A stretch of 64,000 nt of DNA from Eutreptiella sp. 'Long Island Sound 2002' (taxonomy: Eukaryota; Euglenozoa; Euglenophyceae; Eutreptiales; Eutreptiaceae), in assembly GCA_964036045.1 (NCBI GenBank), contig OZ038380.1:125346899-125410898 (forward strand), in the 5' to 3' direction. Made by a program: the position numbers and the translations under genes. The notes under the pieces were generated by a model, which ran no database searches, was not told where the DNA came from, and saw only the letters and a list, made by a program, of their open reading frames with translations. Below, one piece after another: positions 10,861 through 20,648 of this stretch. Each line of letters starts with the position of its first letter. Positions within the stretch are counted from its first letter, which is position 1.

Positions 10861-12409
10861 CCAGGGAACTCCAATACGACGCTCCACAGGAGCCGCGCAC
10901 CGACGAAACCGCCACCTCCACCACTGCCCATCCACAGGGGTCGGGCGGCGATGCGGCACCATCAGGGCGGCTTCAACCCAACCAGCACCCGCTCCTCCCC
11001 ACCCGCCGCGCGGCAGGGCGCCGGAAGTTATGGTACAGCACATGCCTGTGAAAGAACGGCGACGACCGCCACCAGCCTCCGGGCGGACCGGCAACCCCCA
11101 CGTCATGGACACAAGCCCCTACAGCGAAGAATCACGCGGTGTCCGGGCTCTGGCCACTTGACCGCGCCGCACATACCAGCGACACACACCGGCAGGACGG
11201 CTTATGCTTGGGAGAGACCATGGACGCTAGGGCGGGTTGAGCGCGCCGCACAACGAGCACTCCCAGACGCAGGCCAGCCTTGGTAGACCCACTGTCCGTG
11301 CCAGGACATACCGAGGACCCAGGGGACGAAGGGCACCCGCTAACGATAGCACCGCTCCTTCCAGCATGTCCCTTAGGTGGACCCCACGCCACTGCAAGAT
11401 GGGGTCCGGCAAACCAATGCGCTCCTACGGGCCGGACCGTGAGCTCCAAGCGAGCCCCCGGCAAAATAAACCAGCACAAGCTGCGTGGGCGGCGCCTCCA
11501 AAGTCCCCTGCAACGCACAACGGTTGACTGCCGAGACTTGCAACGGGCGCGGCAGCAGCTCAGAGGCCCTGTCCCTGGCCGATACCCAGGATCCATCACG
11601 AGATTGCACCCTGAGCGACGCCAAAACAGGCGAGCACACTGCACCACGAAACACACCAGTGCGCACATACCCGGCCTTGAGAGCTGTTCTTTTTCAGGGT
11701 TGGGCACAGAATCCGCCGGGAGGTCACGGGGTGCCCTACAAACCACACGTGCCCCAGGACATCCAGAAGGCCCGTCGGCCCCCCGGCTCCCGCAAACGGC
11801 ACTCAGGAATGCTACGCCGGGTAAAGCACGCCGTGCTGCAGGAAAGCACCACTGTCAGCACACGTAACCTTCAGGAATGTTATTTGCAGGGGCACAATGT
11901 CGAGGCAAGATTATACTCGGAGAAGGGCAACCCTATACACGACTGAGCCTCAACGCTGACCAGAGCAACACCAGACCACAGTATTGGATTCGCCCGGCGA
12001 CACACACACAGACCAGCCCAGCCTGGACTGCAGGGCGTACAAGCATTAGCACCAGAGGGCACGGCACGTTGCGGGGTGACATGTCTCGGCCCTCCAAGGG
12101 CTGGACAGGGGTGGCTAACATGGGGGCACCGGCACGGGCACGGCACCACCATACATGCACGACGCCCCATGGTTGTGCATTGTAATGGAAAACCCACCAG
12201 AGGGGCGTTGCCACCAACGGCACTGTACATACCGTGCCATCAAGCGGGGCCGCCAGAACTACAAGGCAGGAAGGCTCAACGCCATGCGAGGTGAAGGTTT
12301 GTGCCTGTGGCAAGGGCCTAAAGGCAGTGAATATCGGACCAGTTTTTCTTTGACAGGACAAGCCAACATTTGGTAACAAAGAAGAGGCACGCACGCCTGA
12401 CAACCGCAG
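10861..12409. other. arm sequence with decayed coding potential
   Basis: Part of the left palindrome arm. Conserved peptide traces shared with the right arm include STRSS followed by QG and YGTAHA (plus strand, about 10980-11050) and a CLWQGPK segment at about 12300-12330. The frames shift repeatedly and no catalytic motif is recognisable. It pairs with roughly 22960-24660. Confidence 0.4.
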
Positions 12410-12720
12410 CGGGCCAAGCAAAAAAACAGCACGCCTGACCATGGAGGCGGGTCACACACCAGCACAGGACACCCGATCATGAAGGCGGGCTCAGCACCAA
12501 CGCGGCACTCCCGACCACGGCGGCGGGTCACGCAACGGCGCGGCACAACCCACCATAGTGGCGGATAACGGACCGCCGACGCACGCCCAACCATGAAGGT
12601 CGGCCCCACACGAGCACACAGGCCCGACCATGGAGGCGGACCACGCACAAGCATGGCACGCCCCAGCGTAGGGGCGGGCCCAGCAACAGCACCGTACACA
12701 GGAGCACCAACGTGTGGCGC
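12410..12720. repeat. minisatellite of about 35 bp units (left arm)
   Basis: Seven or so degenerate units with the core gaccatggaggcgggtcac followed by gcaccagcacgg, starting at cgcctgaccatggaggcggg (about 12434). Units vary from about 33 to 40 bases. The mirror array lies at 15835-16160 in the right arm, in inverted orientation. Confidence 0.8.
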
Positions 12721-13830
12721 ACAACACGCGCTCGGGAGGCCGACCCGTCCTTCCTGGCCCAACGCAACCGGAACAACCAAAACGCAAACAACCACCACGG
12801 CCCAACACACCTGACGGCAGGACAAGACGACCATTATGCCGCGAAGACTACAGCAATTCCACAACGCCAGCCGAACATAGCACTGGCGACAACAAAACAA
12901 CCCACCCCCAAACACACCCCACGCGAGACAAGCCGTGTGGAGGACCACCTACAACAGCCAAACGTACCAAGCCAAGCCCACGTGGGCTACAACGCAACCC
13001 AAGACAAGCGGCCAGCTGCAGCTAAGACAACGGTGAACCCTGGTTGCAGCACAACGAACACCACATGCGACAGGCCGGCCACAACATAATTCAGTCAACA
13101 ACGACCCCATGCAACGGGCTGCGCACGCTTGGCCCTAGGCACGCGAGGCCCAACTCAGCACACTTCGTCTATCCAACGGCCCAGGACGATGGACAGCCAA
13201 ACACCACGAGGCGCCCATAGGCCAACCACGGCACAAGCAACCAACGCCGAAACGGCTGAGATGACTACACGGACGACATCTGGCTGCACAAGCACCGGCT
13301 GCAGCACAGAGGAACCAACGGCAGACAAGCCGACCATAAGGCGGCTAACACAACCATGCACCAACAGGACTGCTCCAGAAACAACGAGCCGCCCATCAAC
13401 AGACCACACGCAAGCCGGCCAACACAGAACCAGCCAGGCATGCAGGGGTCTCAACGGGAACAGCGTCCAACGGGATGGCGACACTATGGTTCGCCACGCA
13501 CGCCGACGACCATACCCCCAAACACAACGGAACACCGCAACTCTACCAGTACGCAACCTACCGATCGACATCAACAGATTATTTCGGACCCCCAGCCCTC
13601 CCGAGGTGCGCACGCTTGACCGAGTCAGGAGGCGTGAGCACGCGTCACGGCATGCGAGTCCCGTAGCACCCGCTTCTTGAAGTAGTCTCAGGCTTAATGA
13701 AAGCCAACGCAGTTTGGGAGTTGCCAGGACACAGGCCCCCGGCCCCTGGGCCCCGGAATCTCGGGGTTGATGAAGAGGTACGCTGGGACCCTCCCCCAGG
13801 CATCGTCTGCCCAGTAAAGAGGAATGTGAG
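12721..13830. other. A/C-rich degenerate repetitive arm sequence
   Basis: The plus strand is rich in caacaac/ccaacgg-like words. The minus strand reads as a Val/Leu/Arg-rich open frame (13155-13910) with a counterpart on the plus strand at 14640-15380 (shared peptides TGLACR, MSIGRL and GRRRAWRT). Because the same conservation is explained by the palindrome, I do not call a gene. Confidence 0.4.
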
Positions 13831-14024
13831 ACTTTGGTCAAGCAGGGGTCACCTCCCTGGGCAGAGCGCGCTGTAGGGTTTTGCTCGCGGCAACCACGCC
13901 CTTCCCCCACATGGGGGAGCCGCTTCTGGGGGGTGCATGAAGTAGGGCCGTGGGTGGCTGAGCAAAATCTCCTTGGTAAAACCCGCCCAGGTGCAGCCCC
14001 AGTCCCGAGATTACCTACCTACCC

Positions 14025-14518
14025 TAAGTGCGCCAAGGGGAGGTCCAAAGAATAAGGAGCCCATTCCAATTGAAAGTGTTTGCTAGGGAGGTTATGGAGT
14101 GGGCGATTGTTTCGCTAAAACGCTTTGGAGATGCTAGTTCGACTTTGCCGAGTCTGATAGACACGCAAAAGAAACCGTTGGAAGACCATAAAGCGGACAG
14201 TCCAGGAAAGCCGCCCGCCAGAGCACAAAAGGAAAAAGCTTCAGAGAGGGCTACGGGTGGAAAGGGAGACAAGAAAAGCACCTCGGAGCCTGAAGCCTTG
14301 AACGCTCCTCCGCCCCCACCAACCCCTTCACAAGTGTATGTCACCCCCCCCCTTTGCACCCCCCTTTGTGCCCTTTTAACCCCAAGCACCTCCTGCTCTC
14401 AAACCGTCGTATCAACAGGGAAGTGACGATGTTGTGATGCTTCGCAGAGTGCCACCTCCTTCCCGTTTACACTGTCCCTTCCGGTTCCAACACCCTCCGC
14501 CATTGCCAGTTTGTCTCA
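14025..14518 (+). other. loop between the palindrome arms with a 132-codon open frame
   Basis: Unique-looking sequence between the arms. A plus-strand frame at 14028-14426 reads through a Lys/Glu/Ala-rich segment (DTQKKPLEDHKADSPGKPP and onward) and a Pro run. Its composition is less GC-skewed than the arms and it has no paired copy. It could be an exon fragment of another gene or a part of the element not duplicated in the arms. No function is recognised. Confidence 0.3.
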
Positions 14519-16166
14519 AGGTGGGTAGATAGGTCATCGCGGGACTGGAGTTGCCCCCGAGCGAGGTATTACCAAGGGGCCTTTGCTGACCCACCCACGA
14601 CCCAACTTCACATGCCGGCACAAAGCAGCTCGCCCACATGGGGGAAGGGCGCGGTTGCCGCGAGCAGCACCCTACAGGGATTGTGCCCAGAGAGGTAACC
14701 TATATTCGACCGAAGTCTCACATTCCTCTCCTTTGCGCGGATGATACGTGGGGGAGGTTTCCATCGCACCTCCTCATCAACCTCGAAATTTCTGGGCCCA
14801 GGGGTCGGGGGCCTGTGTCCTGGTAACCCCCAACGGGGTTTCTGTTCAGTAGGCGTGACACGGCTTGAAGAAGCACGTGCTACGGGACTGGCATGCCGTT
14901 ACGCCTGCTCAGACCTCCTGTCTCGGTCGAGCTTACACTCTCCCGGGGGTTGGGGTAGTTCGGTAATGTCGATTGGTCGGTTGTGCTATGGCAGAGTTGC
15001 AGTGTTCTGTTGCGTTTGTGGGGATGGTCGTCGCCGGGCGTGGCGCACCATGGTGTCATCAACCTGTTGGACGTCGTTGCTGTTTCAATCCCCGTATGCC
15101 TGGCTGGTTTTGTGTTTGCCAGCTTGCCCGTGGTCTGTTCACCGTTCCGTCTTTATTTATGCAGTAGTTTCGTTCATGCACGGTTGTGTTAGCCTGCACA
15201 TCGTCGACTTGTTCACTATTGGTTCCTTTGCGCTGCAGGTGGCTTTGGCGCAGCCAAACGTTGGTCGGGTAGTCTACTCGCCTGTTTCGATGTTGTTTGG
15301 TGGTGTCGTCGCCGACCTCTGTTCGTCTCGCTGTGTTTGGCTGTCCGTTGTCCTAAGCCATCGTTTAGCCAACTTGCTGTGAGTTGGGTTCAGCGTGTGA
15401 AAGGCCGGTTTGTCGGATGTTGGGTCCGTTGTGTTGCGACCCGGGTGTGCCCGGTGTGTTGTGTTGGGTTGCCAACCTTCTAGCTGCACCCCGTCAGGTT
15501 GATTGGAATTTCGTTGTGGCCAACGGGGGCTTGTCTGGCCAGGTTGGGTTGTTATAGGTTGTCTTACAGACGGCTTTTTTCGCAACCGGTGCATGGCGCT
15601 GTGGCTTGCCCGTGCCGGGTGTGGCCGGGTGTGGGGTCCTTGTGTTCTTGCCAGCGCTATGCTTTGCAGGTTTTGATAGTTTGGCGTCGTCTTTGCCTCC
15701 TACTGGTCGGTGTGTCCTGTTGTCGGGTTTATTGGTTCGTACTGCCTTTTTGGGGTTGGTTTCGGTTGCTCAGTGCGCGGTTGGCCGGGAGGGACAGGCT
15801 GCTCTCCTGAACGTCCGGCGTGCGCCACCAATGGGTGCTCCTGTGTGCAGTGGCGCCGCCAGGCCCACCCCCATGGTCAGGGATGCTGTGCTTGTGCGTG
15901 GCCCGCCTCCATGGTTGGGCGTCCTATCTTAGGGCTGGGCCCATCGCCATGGTGGGGCGTGTGTTGGCGGAGCCGGGCCTGCCGCCGTGTGTGGCCTGCC
16001 TGAATGGTCAGGCGTGTCGTGCCGGTGTGTGGCCCGCTGCCATGGCTGGGCCTGCTCTGCCGGTGCGTGACCCGCCGCCATGGTCGAGCGTGCCGTGCCG
16101 GTGCGTGACCCGCCGCTATGGTTCGGTGTGCTGTGTTGGTGTTTTGCCAGCCACCCATGGTGAAAG
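14519..16166. repeat. right arm of the palindrome, inner segment
   Basis: Inverted counterpart of about 12370-14024. The best match is at the centre: the reverse complement of 14519-14690 follows the left arm from gtagggt through gctcgcggcaacc to acctatctaccc. It ends at the target duplication AAGT of the DNA transposon at 16167-16170, after which the homology resumes at 22837. Confidence 0.8.
15835..16160. repeat. minisatellite of about 35 bp units (right arm)
   Basis: Inverted relative of the array at 12410-12720. The units read ccgccatggtcgagcgtgcc followed by gtgccggtgcgtgac, with the cleanest copies at about 16070-16140. The array ends only about 25 bases from the transposon insertion point. 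Confidence 0.8.
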
Positions 16167-16182
16167 AAGTGACCGCATCTGA
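16167..16182. repeat. left target duplication AAGT and terminal inverted repeat
   Basis: AAGT at 16167-16170 is followed by the inverted repeat GACCGCATCTGA at 16171-16182. The palindrome minisatellite ends immediately outside, which fixes the boundary. Confidence 0.75.
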
Positions 16183-16275
16183 CATAGCCCCCTGATTCAA
16201 ACTGATTCAAATGTGATTCAGGGGCGGTGTTTGAATTGACTTGAACCACATTCGAATCATGTTTGAATCAGGAGC

Positions 16276-17335
16276 CCGGTGGTATGGGCAAAGGCATGAT
16301 TTGTATTTTACTTGTGGGCCGGTCTGCTGCCTTTGCCGCTTATTCGACTCCCCGTTCGTTTCTTTCATCGAAAACAATGCCTTTAAAAACCAACCTGCAC
16401 GGCCTCCAACAAAAAAGTAACAGTTTCGGTGTGCCGTCACCGCTGTGTGGCGAACTGTCCTTTCGTAACATTCTGCAGCCCGTAAACGTCTGATCAAACT
16501 GCCTAGCAATTGTGCAACCTGCTTACTAGATACTATTCACCCTTGCTGTGGTGTAGCACCAAGGAAACCCCCAATTGTGCCCGTTGGTATAGCTGGCAGA
16601 GCCTCCGTGATTCAAACCTCAATTGAAGTGTGGTATTTGAATCACTTGAATCGACCTGGTCCCCGTGTTACTACTACAGTGGTGTTTTCTACTTGATTTG
16701 GCCCTCTCCACGCTTCCTCCCCGCAACAGCGAAGCATCAGCACAGCGCATAAAGGGTGCAATGACGTGCCCAGGTGCATTGTGCGTTCAGTCCCGTGCAT
16801 GTGGTGCCTCAGGCCCGGCCCAACAGCTTGCCCTCTGTCAACACCACACACACCACTCATCCTAATCAACCGCATCCCGGAACATTCCCAGAACATACAA
16901 CATGACCGCTGGGTGGCTTGCAGATTGTGTTGCAGTATCTCGGATGCGGTCAGAGAGCGTGTAAACAGCTAGAACGCCCTAAATCTCAAAAACACCCGAC
17001 ACGCTTCATACACAATTCAAACGCCCACCCGGTGATTCAAATGCCCCGTTTGAATTCCCCACCCCCCGTTTGAATGGATTCAAGCGCTGAAATGGACCCA
17101 CACCCGTTTTTTCACCAAAAGAGATGGAAAACACGGAAATCACAGAGTATTTTGCCGTTGCCGGTCGTTTTTTTTCGGGTGGGGGGTCTGCTAAGAACGC
17201 GCGTACGACCCAACGGTCATTGCATGACTGGTGTGGATCAGGTTCAACGGAAAAATTGCCTAAATACCACCCCCTTACTCTCATTGACGCACTCAAGCTC
17301 ACTCATGTGGGCCATCTGCAATCATCTGGAATTGG
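16276..17335. other. transposon left-end sequence without clear gene
   Basis: Mostly non-coding. The word tcggatgcggtca at 16940-16952 is an inverted near-copy (one mismatch) of the element's own terminus TGACCGCATCTGA counted with its flanking T, which could mark a nested short derivative spanning 16170-16952. A minus-strand frame at 17006-17302 (97 residues, with DRWVVRAFLADPPPEKKRP) may be the last exon of the dioxygenase-like gene upstream, but this is uncertain. Confidence 0.35.
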
Positions 17336-17863
17336 TTAGCGTGGGAATGCTGTTGCCTCCAGCCTGCGGGCAACCTCTCGGGTGGTTTTGGTCCACCCTA
17401 CAATCGAAAACAAGACCACCACGCAGCGCTCGCTCGTCCAGGGCATTGGGCAGTGCGCCCTGTATGCATTGAAGGTGACCGCTTCGCGCGGCGAGATGGT
17501 GCCTCCATACAGCCGGTCCCCGTCCCACTGCACCCATGACGGCCGCAAACGGGCGCCCTAGCCGTCCAACAAACCGCTCGTCCAGAGTTCGCCACCAACC
17601 TGTGCGCCAAGGGAAACCTCGCACGAGAGAGGTACATCGTCACGTGGGTGCACGTGCAGCAGCATGGGTTGGCCTTCTTCGAGGAAACGGAATACTCATA
17701 TCGCCTCCCAGGCGAACGTGGGACCCGGGACGCGTCCAAACCGGTTCAGGCGGGTAGTCAGGCTGCGGTTTGCTTGCATCGCCGCACTCACCATCACCAC
17801 GGAGCACATGCGCATGGCACCCAAGTACAGCGACCTCAGTTTGGCATTGTGCTTCACCTCTAG
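17336..17863 (-). pseudogene. 2-oxoglutarate/Fe(II) dioxygenase-like domain (TET/JBP type), degenerate
   Basis: One minus-strand frame runs from 17863 to 17336 with two internal stops (TGA at 17698-17696, TAG at 17560-17558). In order it shows a helical lead-in (KLRSLYLGAMRM, then LTTRLNRFGRVPG), a FAWEAI strand, LLHVHPRDD, SLGAQVGGELW, WVQWDGDRLYGG, then AYRAHCPMPWTSERCVVVLFS and a final LEATAFPR. This layout (HxD region, G-G-E-L-W, distal His, and Arg ten residues after it) matches the double-stranded beta-helix of TET/JBP-like nucleic-acid base oxygenases, which hydroxylate methylated or normal pyrimidines. The expected HxD reads HVH here, so iron binding is probably lost. Family assignment is from motif pattern only. 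Confidence 0.5.
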
Positions 17864-18115
17864 TCACCAACCGGACGCAGTCTGCGGCTCTCGCAGAAGG
17901 GTCACACCTTTTGTTTTTGTGAGTCATCGGTGGACCTCAGCCCAATCCTTGTCCGCCACACTCTGCCACAGTTCCTGTGTGTCCTGCTTCTCCGCACCGT
18001 CCGCAGGCACCGCACTGCCCTGTGCTGCCGCACTGTTCTCTGCCACAGGGTTGTCCTCCGGCACCACCTCCATCTTCATGTCCCCAAAGGTTGTCCTCTG
18101 GCTCCAATTTCACCA

Positions 18116-19110
18116 CTACATTGTGCGCTCCCGCCACACCTTCCGCACTCTCCACACCCTCCATACTCTGCACGCCAGCACCACCGCCCACCACACAATC
18201 TCATCACCATCGTCGTGTGTCACAGCCTCTGGTGCCACAGCCGATGTGTCCAGAGCTGCAGCCTGTGCCTCCGTTTCGCCAGTTGTTGTGTCTGGTGCCA
18301 ATGCACCCTGCACCTCCGGTGCCGGCGCCCCAGCTCTTTCCTTGGCGCTCGCGGTCTCCGGCTGCCGCGCTGCAAGGTCCGCGCGCAGAGCTGCCGCCGC
18401 CTCTTCGGCCTTCGCCTGCCTCACCACTTTCTTGGCCTCCGCCACCGCCGAAGCCTTCACCTTCTTGGTCCGCTCCGCCAACCGGGACTCCTTGGGTGCT
18501 TGACGCCTTCCTTGACTTCCATGACTCCTTGCCCTCTTGGCTTCAGTGTGTGCCTTCACAGCCTCGCTGAGTTGCTGCTTCCCAGTCACCCGGCGGCCAC
18601 TTGGCTTGACCTGCAGGCGGGATTTGTGAGCCAGCAATTGTTCGAAGTCACTACTCGAAGCTGTGGACGAGGAGTCATGGGCCGCGCGGGCCTCTGCTGC
18701 TGCCTCCCGCACTCGATCGCGCAACGTGACGTTCGCCAAGGCAGCCATGACCGTGGGTCGCTTCAGGCTGCCCCTTGCCCTGGATTTGGCCGCTTCTTTC
18801 TGCGACAGTCTCCCCTCTGTGTGGCGGATCAAGGAATCCTCCGCGCTCGAGTCCGGCGGGGCCCTTCGTTGCTGAGGTTGCAACGGTCGCAAAAATTTGG
18901 CCAGCTGAGCGTTTGCCGTGATGTCCTTGAGCTCAGCTGTCTTATCAGACCCGGCTGGGACGGCAGACGTTGCTGACGTTTCGGACGAGGACAGCAGTGG
19001 CTTCCGCATTGTTACCCTTGATCTCAGAGCCGTGTCCAGTCCAGCCAATGCAGCTGCACTTTGGTCCTCCCCAGCATTCTTCAGAAACTCTCCCAGTTTG
19101 GGCTGGCCTG
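18116..19110 (-). CDS. Ala/Lys/Arg/Glu-rich protein or exon within the transposon
   Basis: A long minus-strand frame of about 330 codons, open upstream of the first Met at 19048. It begins near QPKLGEFLKNAGEDQ, contains a charged helical stretch (RLAERTKKVKASAVAEAKK, about 18480-18400) and ends in a Trp/Arg/Val-rich tail. It has no known domain. It lies directly upstream, on the same strand, of the dioxygenase-like block, so it may be the basic, disordered N-terminal part of the same multi-exon protein. Such basic regions are common in chromatin-directed proteins, but no function is shown here. Confidence 0.4.
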
Positions 19111-19129
19111 CGGGCGGGGTTCGGGTCAG

Positions 19130-19337
19130 CGAAATCTGACCGGGCTTGATTCATGGACCTCATCCATCGTCGGACCTGCCTCGCCAGCGCGTCTGGATCC
19201 TTGCTCCGGTGGATGTAATTGCCGATGCTGGTGACCATGCTGCCGCCGGCGAGAAGAACGCCTGGGCCCCGCTCATCAAGCACCAACACGTCCTGGTCGA
19301 ACACGGCTCCGAACACCTGTTGGAGACGGTGACACAA
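19130..19337 (-). CDS. short exon-like frame
   Basis: Minus-strand frame with a globular composition (QQVFGAVFDQDVLVLDERGP, then GGSMVTSIGNYIHR and ALARQVRRWMRSMNQA). It is followed after a frame change by the frame starting near 19110, so a short intron or an indel separates them. A TTCAA cluster lies just upstream (19340-19460). No family recognised. Confidence 0.35.
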
Positions 19338-19400
19338 AATTCAACCGTGATTCAAACTTCACACCCATCGTTCAAACGCAGTTCACATGCCGGGCTCGAA

Positions 19401-19985
19401 TCACACTTGAACCACACAGGACGAATTTGAATTGCGTTTGAAGCACACAAGACAGATTTGAACCTCCAGAGCATCAGAAACCGGTACACCGCTGGCGGCA
19501 GCGGCCAGACCGGCTGTGGGGGCCATCATCTCGTCCTGGGGCTCCTGCTTCATCACTGGGGGTAGTACTTGCAGCGACTCGTCAACCACGGCCTCCATGC
19601 CCATGGACTCGGCTCGAGGCGCGGAAGGCTTGGCAACGGCGGCAGATGCTGATGCGCCCATCATACGCCGCTGCTTTTTCTCCAGCTGCTCACTCTCGTC
19701 TACCTCGAGCTGACCAATCACACCCTGCAGCCTCTTCTTGTTCCCGCCAGTCGAAATGGTCCCCCCCACCTTGCGCACTGAGGCCGGTGTGAGCTGCGCT
19801 CCCTCCGCTGGATGCCGGTCAGGGTCGATCTCATCTTGGTTTTTAAGCCAGAACTTGGGCCCATATGATTGGCCGTTGGTCTTGATCCCCCCAGGAGCAA
19901 CAGTTCGCAGTCTGTGGTGACTCCACATCTCAAAGAGACGCTGAACTTGGTGTGCAACAAACGTCATTTTTCCATCGGTGCCCAA
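19401..19985 (-). CDS. hypothetical exon with acidic C-terminal part
   Basis: A minus-strand frame of 194 codons. The N-terminal half (MTFVAHQVQRLFEMWSHHR, then GPKFWLKNQDEIDPDR) looks globular. The C-terminal half is Glu/Ala/Met-rich. The frame runs into the TTCAA cluster at 19340-19460, so the last residues are probably not coding. It sits between two other frames on the same strand and is most simply an exon of the same transposon gene. Confidence 0.35.
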   Translation of the reverse strand: MGTDGKMTFVAHQVQRLFEMWSHHRLRTVAPGGIKTNGQSYGPKFWLKNQDEIDPDRHPAEGAQLTPASVRKVGGTISTGGNKKRLQGVIGQLEVDESEQLEKKQRRMMGASASAAVAKPSAPRAESMGMEAVVDESLQVLPPVMKQEPQDEMMAPTAGLAAAASGVPVSDALEVQICLVCFKRNSNSSCVVQV

Positions 19986-20003
19986 TCTGATGCTGGCAGC
20001 TTT

Positions 20004-20396
20004 CTAACCCTGCCAGTCGGAAGAGGACAGTGGAATCGTCTCCGACGGAAACACGGTCTGACCGGTCGAAGTAGCGCCGGCCCGCTTCTGTTTCCACACG
20101 TAGAGCGTTCGTTTGAAGGGGTATCTCGCGGTAATGTCGGCGAGCCATCCAAACCCGGGCTCGGCCCGTGCGAGCGCCGAGTCTGGGTGGGGAAAGTGTC
20201 CGTTCGACATATCTGGCAACATGGGAAGGACGGGTCGGAAGAGAATCTTGGTGTGGTGAACGGCGACATCAATGGCCGCTGAAGCGGACGTCGAGCCAGT
20301 TGTCAGAACTGCTTTCAGTTTGGATTGCGCTGCCGCCACAATCGCCTGCAGCTGACCCGAGGCCAAGCCCGACAGCGCTTGGTCCAGGCCCGCCAT
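20004..20396 (-). CDS. hypothetical N-terminal exon (starts MAGLDQ)
   Basis: The ATG at 20396 opens a 130-codon minus-strand frame: MAGLDQALSGLASGQLQAI, then AAAQSKLKAVLTTGSTSAS, a globular segment (HHTKILFRPVLPMLPDM, WLADITARYPFKRTLYVWK) and a stop near 20004. A TTCAA cluster (20500-20585) lies upstream, where a 5' non-coding region would be. The same MAGLD motif recurs at 19048, hinting at an internal repeat or duplicated exon. Function is unknown. Confidence 0.4.
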   Translation of the reverse strand: MAGLDQALSGLASGQLQAIVAAAQSKLKAVLTTGSTSASAAIDVAVHHTKILFRPVLPMLPDMSNGHFPHPDSALARAEPGFGWLADITARYPFKRTLYVWKQKRAGATSTGQTVFPSETIPLSSSDWQG

Positions 20397-20648
20397 GACA
20401 ACAGGCTCTTTAATGTACACCGGAATATTGACGGACGAAGCCCAACGAGAACACCACGACACAGCGGACGGGTCAAAACACGTAAAATACACGACGTTTG
20501 AATGACACTTGAATAGGCCTACATGATTCAAATGTCCTACTTGAAGCACTTGAATTGATTCAAACGGATTCAAACCGACCAAAGTAATGTGCGCAGTGAC
20601 AAACTATCCCCCCCCCCCGTGGTCCGATTGGAATACAACACCGACTCT

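Larger units (their letters stand above)
9040..14024. repeat. left arm of a large imperfect palindrome
   Basis: This stretch is homologous, in inverted order, to 14519-16166 plus 22837-26400. Anchors run along the whole length. Near the outer end, a minus-strand FDEL peptide here pairs with VDEL on the plus strand of the right arm. Moving inward, TGESDNAS pairs with TGQSDNAS, WAHTLIA occurs in both, GEGLCLWQGPK pairs with DEGLRIWQGPK, and both arms carry the minisatellite. At the centre gctcgcggcaacc is followed by cttcccccac and the ttggta and agtcccg runs in both arms. Identity looks moderate (inner part better conserved), so this is not a recent event. Whether it is two opposed copies of one element or one palindromic element cannot be settled by reading. 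Confidence 0.8.

Noticed and set aside
12410-12720. CRISPR-like array because of regularly spaced similar units
   Set aside because: The units are degenerate and contiguous, with no constant repeat alternating with unique spacers, and the setting is eukaryotic transposon DNA. It is a minisatellite.
13155-13910. 251-codon Val/Leu-rich minus-strand frame, similar to a plus-strand frame at 14638-15382
   Set aside because: The similarity is explained by the palindrome arms at the DNA level. Composition is biased and there is no motif.
19985-20030. A 25-base GT-AG intron between the frames ending at 20004 and starting at 19985
   Set aside because: Far below usual spliceosomal intron size. An indel or a larger unrecognised intron is more likely.
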